Assembly: GCA_963771715.1 (NCBI GenBank)
Contig: CAVYUQ010000012.1
Span: 1-64,000 of the forward strand
Reading direction: 5' to 3'
DNA length: 64,000 nt
DNA from: JACVRW01 sp963771715
GTDB lineage: Bacteria; Actinomycetota; Thermoleophilia; Solirubrobacterales; Thermoleophilaceae
The notes beneath the pieces are model-generated. The model had not been told where the DNA came from. It was given only the letters and a program-made list of their open reading frames with translations, and made no database searches. Shown here piece by piece: positions 57,388-64,000 of the stretch (the stretch's first letter is position 1; every line of letters begins with the position of its first letter). Both the position numbers and the translations under genes were made by a program.

Positions 57388-57446
57388 GGGCAGGGCAGGA
57401 TAGGCGGGCGGCGCGCCGCCGCCTCAGCACGCCGCCCGCTCCCCGC

Positions 57447-58550
57447 TCAGCACGCCGTCCGCTCCCACCCGCCGAGGTCGCGCCGCACCAGGTAGCCGTC
57501 GGCCTCCAGGCGGCCGAGGGCGGCGCGCGTCTGCGCCGCGGTGCGGCCGGTCGTGCGGGCGATCGCCTCCACCGACGCGCCGCCGTCCGCCGCCGCGAGG
57601 ACGGCTCGCAGCAGCGGGTCGGCCGGGGCCGAGCGCGTTCCGCTCAGGTCCGGCGCCTGGCGCACGCCGACGCCGAACAGCTCGTCGAGGACGTCGTCGG
57701 TGCCGGTGATGGCGGCGGCTCCCTCCTTCAGCAGGCTGTTGGTGCCCTGCGCCATCCGCGACGTGACACGGCCCGGCACGGCGGCCACGCAGCGACCGAG
57801 GTCCTTTGCGAAGTCCGCCGTGATCAGGCTTCCGCTCGGGTCCGCGGCCTCCACCACCAGCGTCAGACGCGCCAGCCCGGCCATGATCCGGTTGCGCGCC
57901 GGGAAGCTCCAGCGATAGGGCTCCGTGCCGGGCGGGAGCTCCGACAGCACGAGCCCCTCCTCGCGCACGCGCTGGTGCAGGCCCCGGTGGCGGCGCGGAT
58001 ACACCACATCCGGGCCGCACGCCACCACCGCCACGGGCACGCCGCGACCGTCGACGCATCCGCGGTGCGCGGTTCCGTCGATTCCGAGCGCCAGGCCGCT
58101 CACCACGGGCACCCCCGACGCGCCGAGCCCGCGCCCGATCGCGTAGGCCACCTCGGTGCCATACGGGCTCGCCTGCCGGGTGCCCACCACCGCGACGGCC
58201 GGCTCCTCGCGCAGGAGCGCGAACGTCTCGGGGCGCCCGGCCGCGAACAGCACGGCCGGCGGGTCCGGGAGCTCTCGGAGCAGCGGCGGGTACGCGGACG
58301 CGTGGGTGCAGAGCGCCGAGAAGCCGCCCGCAGCGAGCCGCTCGCGCTCGCGATCGGCATCGAGCCCGTCCAGGAACGCGATCGCCTCCTCCACTCCCCG
58401 CCCGGCCGCGGCGGCGAGCAGCTCCGGCTCGGGCAACGCCAGCAAGCCGGACGCCCTCCGCTCCCGGCCGCCGAGCAGCCCGGCGATGCGCGGCGCGAGG
58501 TGGGCGATCAGGAAGGCCCGCCGCAGGCACGCGTGGCAGCTCTCGATCAC
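57447..58550 (-). CDS. dprA: DNA-processing protein DprA/Smf
   Basis: DprA loads RecA on single-stranded DNA in transformation. The 367-residue protein has an N-terminal helical part with CHACLRRAFLIAHLA, the Rossmann-type core VAVVGTRQASPYGTEVAYAI, VVSGLALGIDGTAHRGCVDG, SELPPGTEPYRWSFPARNRI, and LTLVVEAADPSGSLITADFA, followed by a C-terminal winged-helix-like domain (LRAVLAAADGGASVEAIART). Start overlaps the comM stop by four bases (ATGA). The yraN-comM-dprA order is the common actinobacterial one. Confidence 0.93.
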   Translation of the reverse strand: MIESCHACLRRAFLIAHLAPRIAGLLGGRERRASGLLALPEPELLAAAAGRGVEEAIAFLDGLDADRERERLAAGGFSALCTHASAYPPLLRELPDPPAVLFAAGRPETFALLREEPAVAVVGTRQASPYGTEVAYAIGRGLGASGVPVVSGLALGIDGTAHRGCVDGRGVPVAVVACGPDVVYPRRHRGLHQRVREEGLVLSELPPGTEPYRWSFPARNRIMAGLARLTLVVEAADPSGSLITADFAKDLGRCVAAVPGRVTSRMAQGTNSLLKEGAAAITGTDDVLDELFGVGVRQAPDLSGTRSAPADPLLRAVLAAADGGASVEAIARTTGRTAAQTRAALGRLEADGYLVRRDLGGWERTAC

Positions 58551-60070
58551 GCCGCTATCCGCTCCCAGCTGTCGAGCCTGTAGGAGAGAGCCTCGTCGAG
58601 GTCGCTTTCGGCCAGCAGCTCCCGGCCCTCGAGGTCGGCGATCGTGCGAGCCACGCGCAGCACGCGGTCGTGGCCGCGCCCACTGAGCGGGATGCGGTCG
58701 CGGACGGCGAGCAGTCGGCCTGCGAGGCTCGCCTCGAGCGGAACCTGGCGACGCGTGAGCCGACCGTCCATGTCGCCGTTGCAGAGCACGCCCGTGCCGG
58801 CCAGCCGAGCGAGCTGTCGCATGCGGGCCGCCACCACGCGCGCGCGTACCTCCACCGAGCGGGTCCTGCGCTCATGCGGTCGACCGACGAGCTCCACGGC
58901 CGGCACCGGCTCCACCTGGCAGACCAGGTCGATGCGGTCAACGAGCGGGCCGCTGAGCCGCCGCTGATAGCGCGCCAGCTCGACCGTCGTGCAACTGCAC
59001 GTATCGGGAGGCCGCGCGCACGGGCAGCGGTTGCAGGCCCCAACCACGATCGCGTTCGCCGGGAACTCGAGCGTCCGCTGGCCGCGCATGATCTCCACGC
59101 GGCCCTCCTCGAGCGGCTGGCGCAGCGCATCGACGGCCACGCGCGCGAACTCCGGCAGCTCGTCGAGGAAGAGGACGCCGCGGTGGGCGAGCGTAATCTC
59201 GCCCGGCATCGGCCGCGCCCCGCCGCCCACGAGCCCCTGAGGAGAGATCGTGTGGTGCGGGGCGCGGAAGGGCCGCTCGGTTGCGAGCCGCCCGCTTCCG
59301 ATGCCGGCCGCGCTGTGGACCTGCGTGATCTCGAGCGCCTCCTCGAAGCTCGGCGGCGGAAGGATGCCGGGCAGCCGCCGCGCGAGCATGGTCTTGCCCG
59401 CGCCCGGCGGGCCGATCATCAGCAGGTTGTGCCCCCCGGCCGCCGCTATCTCGAGCGCCCGCTTTGCGTCCTCCTGCCCGCGCACGTCGGCCAGGTCGGG
59501 ACCCTCAGGCGCGGCGTCCTCCGGATCCGCCACGGCCGGACGTGCGGGCTCGGGCGACCAGCGCCCGTGCAGCAGGTCCGCGAGCCGAGTCAGCGTCGGG
59601 ATCGCGCTCACGTCGATCCCCTCCACAAGCGCCGCCTCGGCGGCGTTCGCGTCCGGAACCAGCAGGCGGCGGTATCCGGCCCGCCGGGCGCCGAGCGCGG
59701 CGGTGAGCGTTCCGCGCACGGGGCGCAGCTCGCCGCTCAGCGAGAGCTCGCCGACGAGGGCGCAGTCCTCGAGCTGCTCCGGCGGAACCTGGCCGCTGGC
59801 GGCGAGCAGGCCGACGGCGATCGCGAGGTCGAAGCTCGGGCCAGCCTTGCGCACGTGCGCGGGCGCGAGGTTCACGGTAAGCCGCTTCTGCGGGAACTCG
59901 AGGGCGGAGTTGAGGAGAGCCGCCCGGACGCGCTCGCGCGACTCCCGGATGGCCCGGTCCGGAAGCCCCACGAGCGTGAACGTGGGCAACCCGCGCCGGA
60001 CATCCACCTCCACGGTCACCTCCTGGGCGTGGACCCCGTCGAGGGTGAAGGTGGCGACTGCGGCGAGCAC
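58547..60070 (-). CDS. comM: ComM/YifB-type Mg-chelatase-like AAA ATPase
   Basis: ComM is a hexameric helicase that promotes branch migration during integration of transforming DNA. From GTG 60070 (VLAAVATFTLDGVHAQEVTV) the 507-residue protein has the ChlI-like N-terminal domain with PTFTLVGLPDRAIRESRERV, LTVNLAPAHVRKAGPSFDLA, then the AAA core with Walker A IGPPGAGKTMLARRLPGIL, Walker B GVLFLDELPEFA, RAPHHTISPQGLVGGG, and a C-terminal Mg-chelatase domain with cysteines ACNRCPCARPPDTCSCT. The further upstream start (60109) adds an Arg-rich stretch and is less likely. It heads a comM-dprA operon. Confidence 0.93.
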   Translation of the reverse strand: MLAAVATFTLDGVHAQEVTVEVDVRRGLPTFTLVGLPDRAIRESRERVRAALLNSALEFPQKRLTVNLAPAHVRKAGPSFDLAIAVGLLAASGQVPPEQLEDCALVGELSLSGELRPVRGTLTAALGARRAGYRRLLVPDANAAEAALVEGIDVSAIPTLTRLADLLHGRWSPEPARPAVADPEDAAPEGPDLADVRGQEDAKRALEIAAAGGHNLLMIGPPGAGKTMLARRLPGILPPPSFEEALEITQVHSAAGIGSGRLATERPFRAPHHTISPQGLVGGGARPMPGEITLAHRGVLFLDELPEFARVAVDALRQPLEEGRVEIMRGQRTLEFPANAIVVGACNRCPCARPPDTCSCTTVELARYQRRLSGPLVDRIDLVCQVEPVPAVELVGRPHERRTRSVEVRARVVAARMRQLARLAGTGVLCNGDMDGRLTRRQVPLEASLAGRLLAVRDRIPLSGRGHDRVLRVARTIADLEGRELLAESDLDEALSYRLDSWERIAA

Positions 60071-60182
60071 CCAGCACAGGCTCCGCCGCGGCGACCGACG
60101 CGTGGGCACGAGGACGCGACAACTTCGTCACACGCGCATCACGGCACTCGGATTGCGCCGCATCGCCATGCGGTCTGCCGTG

Positions 60183-60211
60183 TTGTATGCACTCAGCGGT
60201 CGGCGTAGGCT
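60183..60211 (+). promoter_or_regulatory. Possible promoter of the TolB-like propeller gene
   Basis: TTGTAT (60183-60188) and TAGGCT (60206-60211) are 17 bases apart, on the strand of the gene starting at 60239. The match to consensus is only partial, and the -35 box lies at the tail of the sequence in front of comM. Confidence 0.35.
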
Positions 60212-60238
60212 TTGACCGACCATTCCGGAGGAGGACTG

Positions 60239-61273
60239 ATGGACTCCAAGCCGAGCTGTTCAGGGCTGCGGGTGGGCTCGCGCCTGGGATCGTCCTTCGT
60301 CGCCCTCCTGGTGGTTCTCTGCGCGACGGCCGGCCCCGCGTGGGCTTCGTTTCCGGGCACCAACGGGACGATCGTCTACCAGTGGACGTCCGCGAACAAG
60401 TACGTCCCGTCGCCCACGAGTATCCGCGCGGTCGGGCCGCGCGGGGGCCCGGTGCAGACACTTCGCGACTGCCCCGTTAAGACTGACCGCCCGACCTTTG
60501 CGTACGTTGACTGTTCGGTCCACGCGCCTCGCTACTCGCCGGACGGCTCGAGGATCGCGTTCTCGACCGTGCACCTCGAACACCCGCCTGGAGGAGGCGA
60601 ACTGTTCAGGCCGGGTTTGGGCCTGATGGCGTCGGACGGGTCGATGCTCGAAGACCTCGCCACCGCGCATGGCGCCCTCCGGCTCGCCTGGTCGCCGGCT
60701 GGCGACCGGCTCCTCCTCGGCCATCAGGTCCCGGGAGGTCCCCTGGATGCGGACGCGATCTTCCTCGCGTCGCTCGACGGAACCGAGCTACGCCAGGTCA
60801 CGCGCGCCTATACGGGGGCGCCGGATTGGTCTTCCACGGGACGGATCGCGTTCGTTCGCAGCGATCCAGCCTGCGCGTTTGGCTGCCCCAATATCTTCGT
60901 CAAGCGCCTCGGCGGTAAACCCCGGAGGCTCACCCACCGCGGTGGCTCCAGCCCCTCCTGGTCGCCACACGGGACGAAGCTGGCGTTCGTGCGCTCGGTC
61001 AGACGCGGGGTCGACGAGGACCCGAGGGACGTGTACCTCGTGAGACGCGACGGCAGCGGGCTTCGCCGCCTCACCCGCCGCGGCGGGCACAGCCCCGCGT
61101 GGTCCCCGGACGGCAGATGGATCGCATTCATCCGGGATGGCGACCTCTACGTCGTCCGCACCAATGGCCGGGGCCTGCGCCGCCTGGTCGACGAGCTGGG
61201 CCCGGACGGATTCGCGCTCGGCCCGCAGGTGACGTCCGTCGACTGGCAGGCCCTCCCACGCGCGGCTGAATAG
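60239..61273 (+). CDS. Secreted TolB-like (PD40) beta-propeller protein
   Basis: GGAGGAGG before ATG 60239 supports this start. A signal peptide (SSFVALLVVLCATAGPAWAS) is followed by PD40/WD-like repeats: YSPDGSRIAFSTV, WSPAGDRLLLGH, WSSTGRIAFVRSD, WSPHGTKLAFVR, WSPDGRWIAFIR. The protein of 344 residues would be outside the membrane; function unknown. The gene separates comM and yraN and is on the opposite strand to comM, an insertion relative to the usual gene order. Confidence 0.82.
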   Translation: MDSKPSCSGLRVGSRLGSSFVALLVVLCATAGPAWASFPGTNGTIVYQWTSANKYVPSPTSIRAVGPRGGPVQTLRDCPVKTDRPTFAYVDCSVHAPRYSPDGSRIAFSTVHLEHPPGGGELFRPGLGLMASDGSMLEDLATAHGALRLAWSPAGDRLLLGHQVPGGPLDADAIFLASLDGTELRQVTRAYTGAPDWSSTGRIAFVRSDPACAFGCPNIFVKRLGGKPRRLTHRGGSSPSWSPHGTKLAFVRSVRRGVDEDPRDVYLVRRDGSGLRRLTRRGGHSPAWSPDGRWIAFIRDGDLYVVRTNGRGLRRLVDELGPDGFALGPQVTSVDWQALPRAAE

Positions 61274-61321
61274 TCACGCTCGTGACCCACCCGTGCGTCA
61301 AGCGCCCCTAGCGTCGCGCTG

Positions 61322-61714
61322 GTGGCCGCTGATCCGCGACGGGCGCTCGGTGAGAAGGGTGAGCGGCTCGCCGCCAAGCATCTGGAGGCGCGCGGATGCG
61401 AGGTGATCGCGCGCAACTTCCGGACGCGCTTCGGGGAGCTGGATCTGGTGGCGCGCGACGAGCGCTTCCTCGTGTTCTGCGAGGTGAAGACGCGCATAGT
61501 GCGCGGCGCGCCGCGACCGGCGAACCCGCTCGGCCCGTTCGCCTCAATCGGCTCGCGCAAGCAGCGGCAGGTTCGCGCGATGGCGCGCGAGTGGCTCGCT
61601 CAGGGCTTGCTCGACGGCCCGCGCCCGCCGGAGATCCGCTTCGACGCGATCGGCATCAGCTTCGACGCCCACGGCCGGCTGCTGGCACTCGAGCACCTGG
61701 AATCCGCGTTCTGA
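61322..61714 (+). CDS. YraN/UPF0102 family endonuclease-like protein
   Basis: The 130-residue protein has the core of the restriction-endonuclease-like YraN fold: EKGERLAAKHLEARGCEVIA, NFRTRFGELDLVARD (Glu, Asp), LVFCEVKTRIVRGAP (E-x-K). Start is GTG 61322. YraN is conserved beside comM and is thought to process DNA, but has no defined role. Here a propeller gene lies between it and comM. Confidence 0.9.
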   Translation: MAADPRRALGEKGERLAAKHLEARGCEVIARNFRTRFGELDLVARDERFLVFCEVKTRIVRGAPRPANPLGPFASIGSRKQRQVRAMAREWLAQGLLDGPRPPEIRFDAIGISFDAHGRLLALEHLESAF

Positions 61715-61812
61715 TTCAGGTGGCAGAGAATCGTTGCGGATTCCGCGACGTTTGGCTGCCACCTGGCCAGGGGCGGCGCAGCGCTGCGGCCGGGCGCGCG
61801 CGGGCCGTGGGG

Positions 61813-62553
61813 CTAGCCCTCGAGGGCCAGCTGCGTATACGCGATCGACTGGAACGACATCCGGTGGAGTGGCGACACGCCGTTGGCCCTTATCGCCGCG
61901 CGGTGCTCCGGCGTGGAGTAGCCGACGTTGGTCTCGAAGTCCCAGCCCGGGTGGCGCTCCGCGGCGCGGCGCATGTAGCGGTCGCGGCTCACCTTGGCGA
62001 GCACGGAGGCGGCCGCGATGGCGGCGCTGCGGCAGTCGCCGTCAATGACGGCGCGCTGCTCGAAGCCGAACTCCGGCACGTTGAATCCGTCGACCAGGCA
62101 CATGGTGCCGGGCAGCGCCACGCCGAGCAGGGCGGTGCGCAGCGCCTCGAGGTTCGTCTTGTGCAGCCCGCGGCTGTCGATGCCGCGCACGCAGCGCGAC
62201 ACGATCACGGAGCGCGCCGCCGCCCGCATCACCAGCGGGTAGAGCTCCTCGCGCGCCTCGGCCGTGTGCTGCTTCGAGTCGTTCAGGCGCGTGAGCGCGC
62301 GGCGGTCGGAGAGGGTGAGCTGCTCGAGGTCGAACAGGACCGCGGCGGCCACCAGCGGGCCTGCGAGCGAGCCGCGGCCCGCCTCGTCTGCGCCGGCCAC
62401 GAGCCGGCAGCCGAGCTCGCGGTCGAAGGTGAAGAGCCGACGCCCGTTGCCGGTGCGCGGCCTCCCCCTGCGTCTCCGCGCCCTGCCGGAGCCTTGCGGC
62501 TGGGAAGGCGTCGTCTCGTCGGTGTCCGGCGAACCCACGTTGGCGCCGATCAT
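61813..62553 (-). CDS. rnhB: Ribonuclease HII
   Basis: RNase HII removes ribonucleotides from DNA. From ATG 62553 (MIGANVGSPDTDETTPSQPQ) the 246-residue protein has a disordered N-terminus, then RLVAGADEAGRGSLAGPLVA (first Asp-Glu), VDGFNVPEFG, SAAIAAASVLAKVSRDRYMR, and the C-terminal HRAAIRANGVSPLHRMSF. It belongs to the trmD-rplS-lepB-rnhB group on the same strand. The open frame continues upstream to 63969 as a shadow of lepB and rplS and is ignored. Confidence 0.93.
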   Translation of the reverse strand: MIGANVGSPDTDETTPSQPQGSGRARRRRGRPRTGNGRRLFTFDRELGCRLVAGADEAGRGSLAGPLVAAAVLFDLEQLTLSDRRALTRLNDSKQHTAEAREELYPLVMRAAARSVIVSRCVRGIDSRGLHKTNLEALRTALLGVALPGTMCLVDGFNVPEFGFEQRAVIDGDCRSAAIAAASVLAKVSRDRYMRRAAERHPGWDFETNVGYSTPEHRAAIRANGVSPLHRMSFQSIAYTQLALEG

Positions 62554-62618
62554 AGGTGCGGGTACGGCGGAAGCGGCTCCGCCGGGGGCTCGCCTCGGCG
62601 GAAGCGGGCCCTTGGGTC

Positions 62619-63227
62619 CTACAGTAGACCGATCCTGCCGGGAGGCCAATAGGTCATGAAGGCCTTCCCAATGATCCACTTCTTCGGCACCGGGCCCCAC
62701 TCGCGGCTGTCTGCGGACTCGCCCCGGTTGTCGCCCATCATGTAGTAGTGGTCCTCGGGAATCGTGATCTCCCGGGGCAGGTTGCAGGTGCCGCACTCGG
62801 GATCGAGCCTGGCGAACGGCTCCTTCTGCTTCTTCCCGTTGATGTAGACCGAGCCCTCGAGGACCTTCAGCCGGTCCCCGGGCACGCCGACCACGCGCTT
62901 GATGAAGTTGGTGTCGGAGCGGTCGGGGGTCTCCTTGGGGCACGGCTGGTCGCTCGGCCGCTCGACCCCGCACTTGGGCGTATCGGCGCCGGCGGGCGGC
63001 TTGAAGACCACGATGTCGCCGCGGTCGGGGTCGCCGAAGCGGAAGCTCACGCGGTCGACGAGCACGCGCTGGCCGACCTCGAGGGTCGGCACCATCGACT
63101 CGCTCGGGATCCTGAACGGCTTGACGAGGAACGCCTGGATGCCGAGCGCCAGCCCGAGCGCCACCGCGACGATCATGACCAACTCGACGAGCGAGTTGTG
63201 CCCTGTCTTCGCCTTGCTCTTCGCCAC
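62619..63227 (-). CDS. lepB: Signal peptidase I
   Basis: The 202-residue enzyme removes signal peptides at the outer face of the membrane. It shows an N-terminal anchor (LVMIVAVALGLALGIQAFLV), box B PFRIPSESMVPTLEVGQRVL with the nucleophile Ser, box C/D DIVVFKPP and NFIKRVVGVPGDRLKVLEG with the general-base Lys, and box E YYMMGDNRGESADSREWG. Located between rplS and rnhB as in other actinobacteria. Confidence 0.95.
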   Translation of the reverse strand: MAKSKAKTGHNSLVELVMIVAVALGLALGIQAFLVKPFRIPSESMVPTLEVGQRVLVDRVSFRFGDPDRGDIVVFKPPAGADTPKCGVERPSDQPCPKETPDRSDTNFIKRVVGVPGDRLKVLEGSVYINGKKQKEPFARLDPECGTCNLPREITIPEDHYYMMGDNRGESADSREWGPVPKKWIIGKAFMTYWPPGRIGLL

Positions 63228-63253
63228 CTGGGCCGTCCCGGCCTCCAGCCCGC

Positions 63254-63862
63254 CTAGGACGCCTGGTCGTCGGGCGTCTGATCCTCGGCCGGCTGGTCCT
63301 CCACGGGCTGCTCGCCGCCGTCGTCCGGCTCCGCGGCGGGGGCCTCGGCCTCGGGAGCGGGCGCGTCACCAACCTCGGCGCCATCCGGCGCGTCGGCGGC
63401 CTCCGCCTCGGCCGCGGCTGCCTGCTCGCCGAGCTCCTCCTCGCCGGGGCGCGGGGCGTCGTCCGGCGGCATTGCGCCTGCCTCGACGAGACCCGGCTCG
63501 ATGACCTCCTCGGCGCCCGTCCAGCGGCGCTCGCGCACCCGCGAGGCGCGACCGACGCGCTCTCGCAGGTAGTAGAGCTTGGCGCGCCGCACGTCTCCGC
63601 GGGCCGCGACCTCGATGCGCTCGATCTTCGGCGAGTGGACCGGGAACGTGCGCTCCACCCCCACTCCGAACGACTGCTTGCGCACCGTGAACGTCTCGCG
63701 CACGCCGCTGCCCTGGCGCTTGAGCACGATGCCCTCGAAGACCTGCGTACGCCGGCGCGTGCCCTCCACAACCTGGAAGTGCACGCGCACGCGGTCACCC
63801 GCCTGGAAGGAGGGGACGCGGCGCAGCTGTGCGCGCTCGATGCTGTCGATGACTCCGGACAT
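63254..63862 (-). CDS. rplS: Ribosomal protein L19 with long acidic C-terminal extension
   Basis: The first 115 residues from ATG 63862 are ordinary L19 (MSGVIDSIERAQLRRVPSFQ, GDRVRVHFQVVEGTRRRTQV, SGVRETFTVRKQSFGVGVER, RGDVRRAKLYYLRERVGRAS). About 87 residues of Glu/Asp/Ala/Pro-rich, probably disordered sequence follow (EEELGEQAAAAEAEAADAPD and the like), nearly doubling the protein. No ribosome binding site is visible; instead a hairpin and U run end seven bases before the ATG. A GTG at 63868 is a possible start but is less conserved. Confidence 0.92.
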   Translation of the reverse strand: MSGVIDSIERAQLRRVPSFQAGDRVRVHFQVVEGTRRRTQVFEGIVLKRQGSGVRETFTVRKQSFGVGVERTFPVHSPKIERIEVAARGDVRRAKLYYLRERVGRASRVRERRWTGAEEVIEPGLVEAGAMPPDDAPRPGEEELGEQAAAAEAEAADAPDGAEVGDAPAPEAEAPAAEPDDGGEQPVEDQPAEDQTPDDQAS

Positions 63863-63868
63863 GGGCAC

Positions 63869-63896
63869 AAAAAACGCGACCGGGGAGAGCGTCGCG
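63869..63896 (-). terminator. Hairpin with U run ending seven bases before the rplS start codon (attenuator candidate)
   Basis: On the minus strand CGCGAC-GCTCTCCCCG-GTCGCG is a perfect 6-bp stem with a 10-base loop, followed at once by six T, and the rplS ATG comes just after. It has all the marks of a rho-independent terminator after trmD, but if it stops all transcripts then rplS, lepB and rnhB have no room for their own promoter before the ATG. So it may be a partial terminator or leader attenuator; L19 leaders with regulatory hairpins are known from other phyla. Confidence 0.7.
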
Positions 63897-63929
63897 CGTG
63901 ACGGGCAATGGTAGCGAAGGAGTCGGGGG

Positions 63930-64000
63930 CTACCTTCGGCCCCGCTCGCGGCTGCGCTCCATCCGCCACTCGCGTATGCGAGCGTGGTCGCCGGACAGGA
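63930..64000 (-). CDS. trmD: 3' end of tRNA (guanine-N1)-methyltransferase TrmD (partial)
   Basis: The last 23 codons before TAG at 63930-63932 read LSGDHARIREWRMERSRERG-RR, the TrmD C-terminus (LSGDH-x-x-I-x-x-W). The gene runs out of the window on the right. TrmD methylates G37 of tRNAs and usually lies directly upstream of rplS, as here. Confidence 0.85.
   Translation of the reverse strand, partial: LSGDHARIREWRMERSRERGRR

Noticed and set aside
57388..57446. TPP riboswitch upstream of thiD
   Set aside because: The 59-base gap to dprA is too short and no conserved THI-box motif is visible.
61813..63969. Single 718-codon protein covering rnhB, lepB and rplS
   Set aside because: Only the last 246 codons encode RNase HII; the rest is out of frame with the conserved lepB and rplS proteins.

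Overview
The window is about 64 kb of high-GC DNA (roughly 70 % G+C by eye) with dense, short-gapped, often overlapping genes. The right end carries trmD (3' end only), rplS, lepB, rnhB, yraN, comM and dprA, followed further left by whiG and xerC. That is the typical actinobacterial order. Together with the ArsR/AHSA1 pairs, the SpoIIE-type phosphatase and the EF-G paralogue, it suggests an actinobacterium, possibly Thermoleophilia/Solirubrobacterales. This placement is inference; no 16S gene is present.

Layout. (1) 1-15.2 kb is accessory DNA punctuated by three near-identical copies of the 3' half of a glycine tRNA (1-36, 10263-10310, 11220-11266). Around them lie a 73-base poly(A) run, a frameshifted ArsR/AHSA1 pair, a multiply frameshifted BNR/Ycf48-like propeller gene, a GntR regulator, a small exported protein, a 1660-residue AfsR-like STAND/WD40 regulator, a two-gene nucleotidyltransferase cassette lying exactly between two tRNA copies, and a 1274-residue KAP-like membrane NTPase with Sel1-like repeats. 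(2) 15.2-20.5 kb holds ordinary small genes: a second, intact ArsR/AHSA1 pair with a visible promoter and operator, a flavoprotein, a homocysteine methyltransferase homologue, a beta-lactamase-fold protein and a DUF2277 protein. (3) 20.5-34.3 kb is a nine-gene minus-strand operon whose genes nearly all overlap or abut. It encodes a HAD-hemerythrin fusion, a GMC oxidoreductase with its small subunit, a nucleoside-phosphorylase-fold protein, a Cys-rich protein, a HAD-amidohydrolase fusion, a leaderless subtilase, a leaderless GDPD and a ThuA-like membrane protein. It is the best candidate here for an undescribed system. (4) 34.4-38.1 kb has an ABC transporter whose permease is frameshifted and whose 3' end is replaced by a remnant of the neighbouring HIRAN gene. 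(5) 38.2-64 kb is mostly chromosomal backbone: epoxide hydrolase, ChaB, RNase HI, EF-G-like GTPase, STAS/SpoIIE signalling pair, whiG, xerC, L,D-transpeptidase, epimerase, acyltransferase, ilvD, thiD, dprA, comM, yraN, rnhB, lepB, rplS and trmD.

Two global cautions. About ten otherwise well conserved genes carry one-base frameshifts, several at short G/C runs, so many are probably sequencing or assembly indels rather than true pseudogenes. The poly(A) run beside the first tRNA fragment may also be artificial. All functions are assigned from motifs read by eye; no database search was possible.
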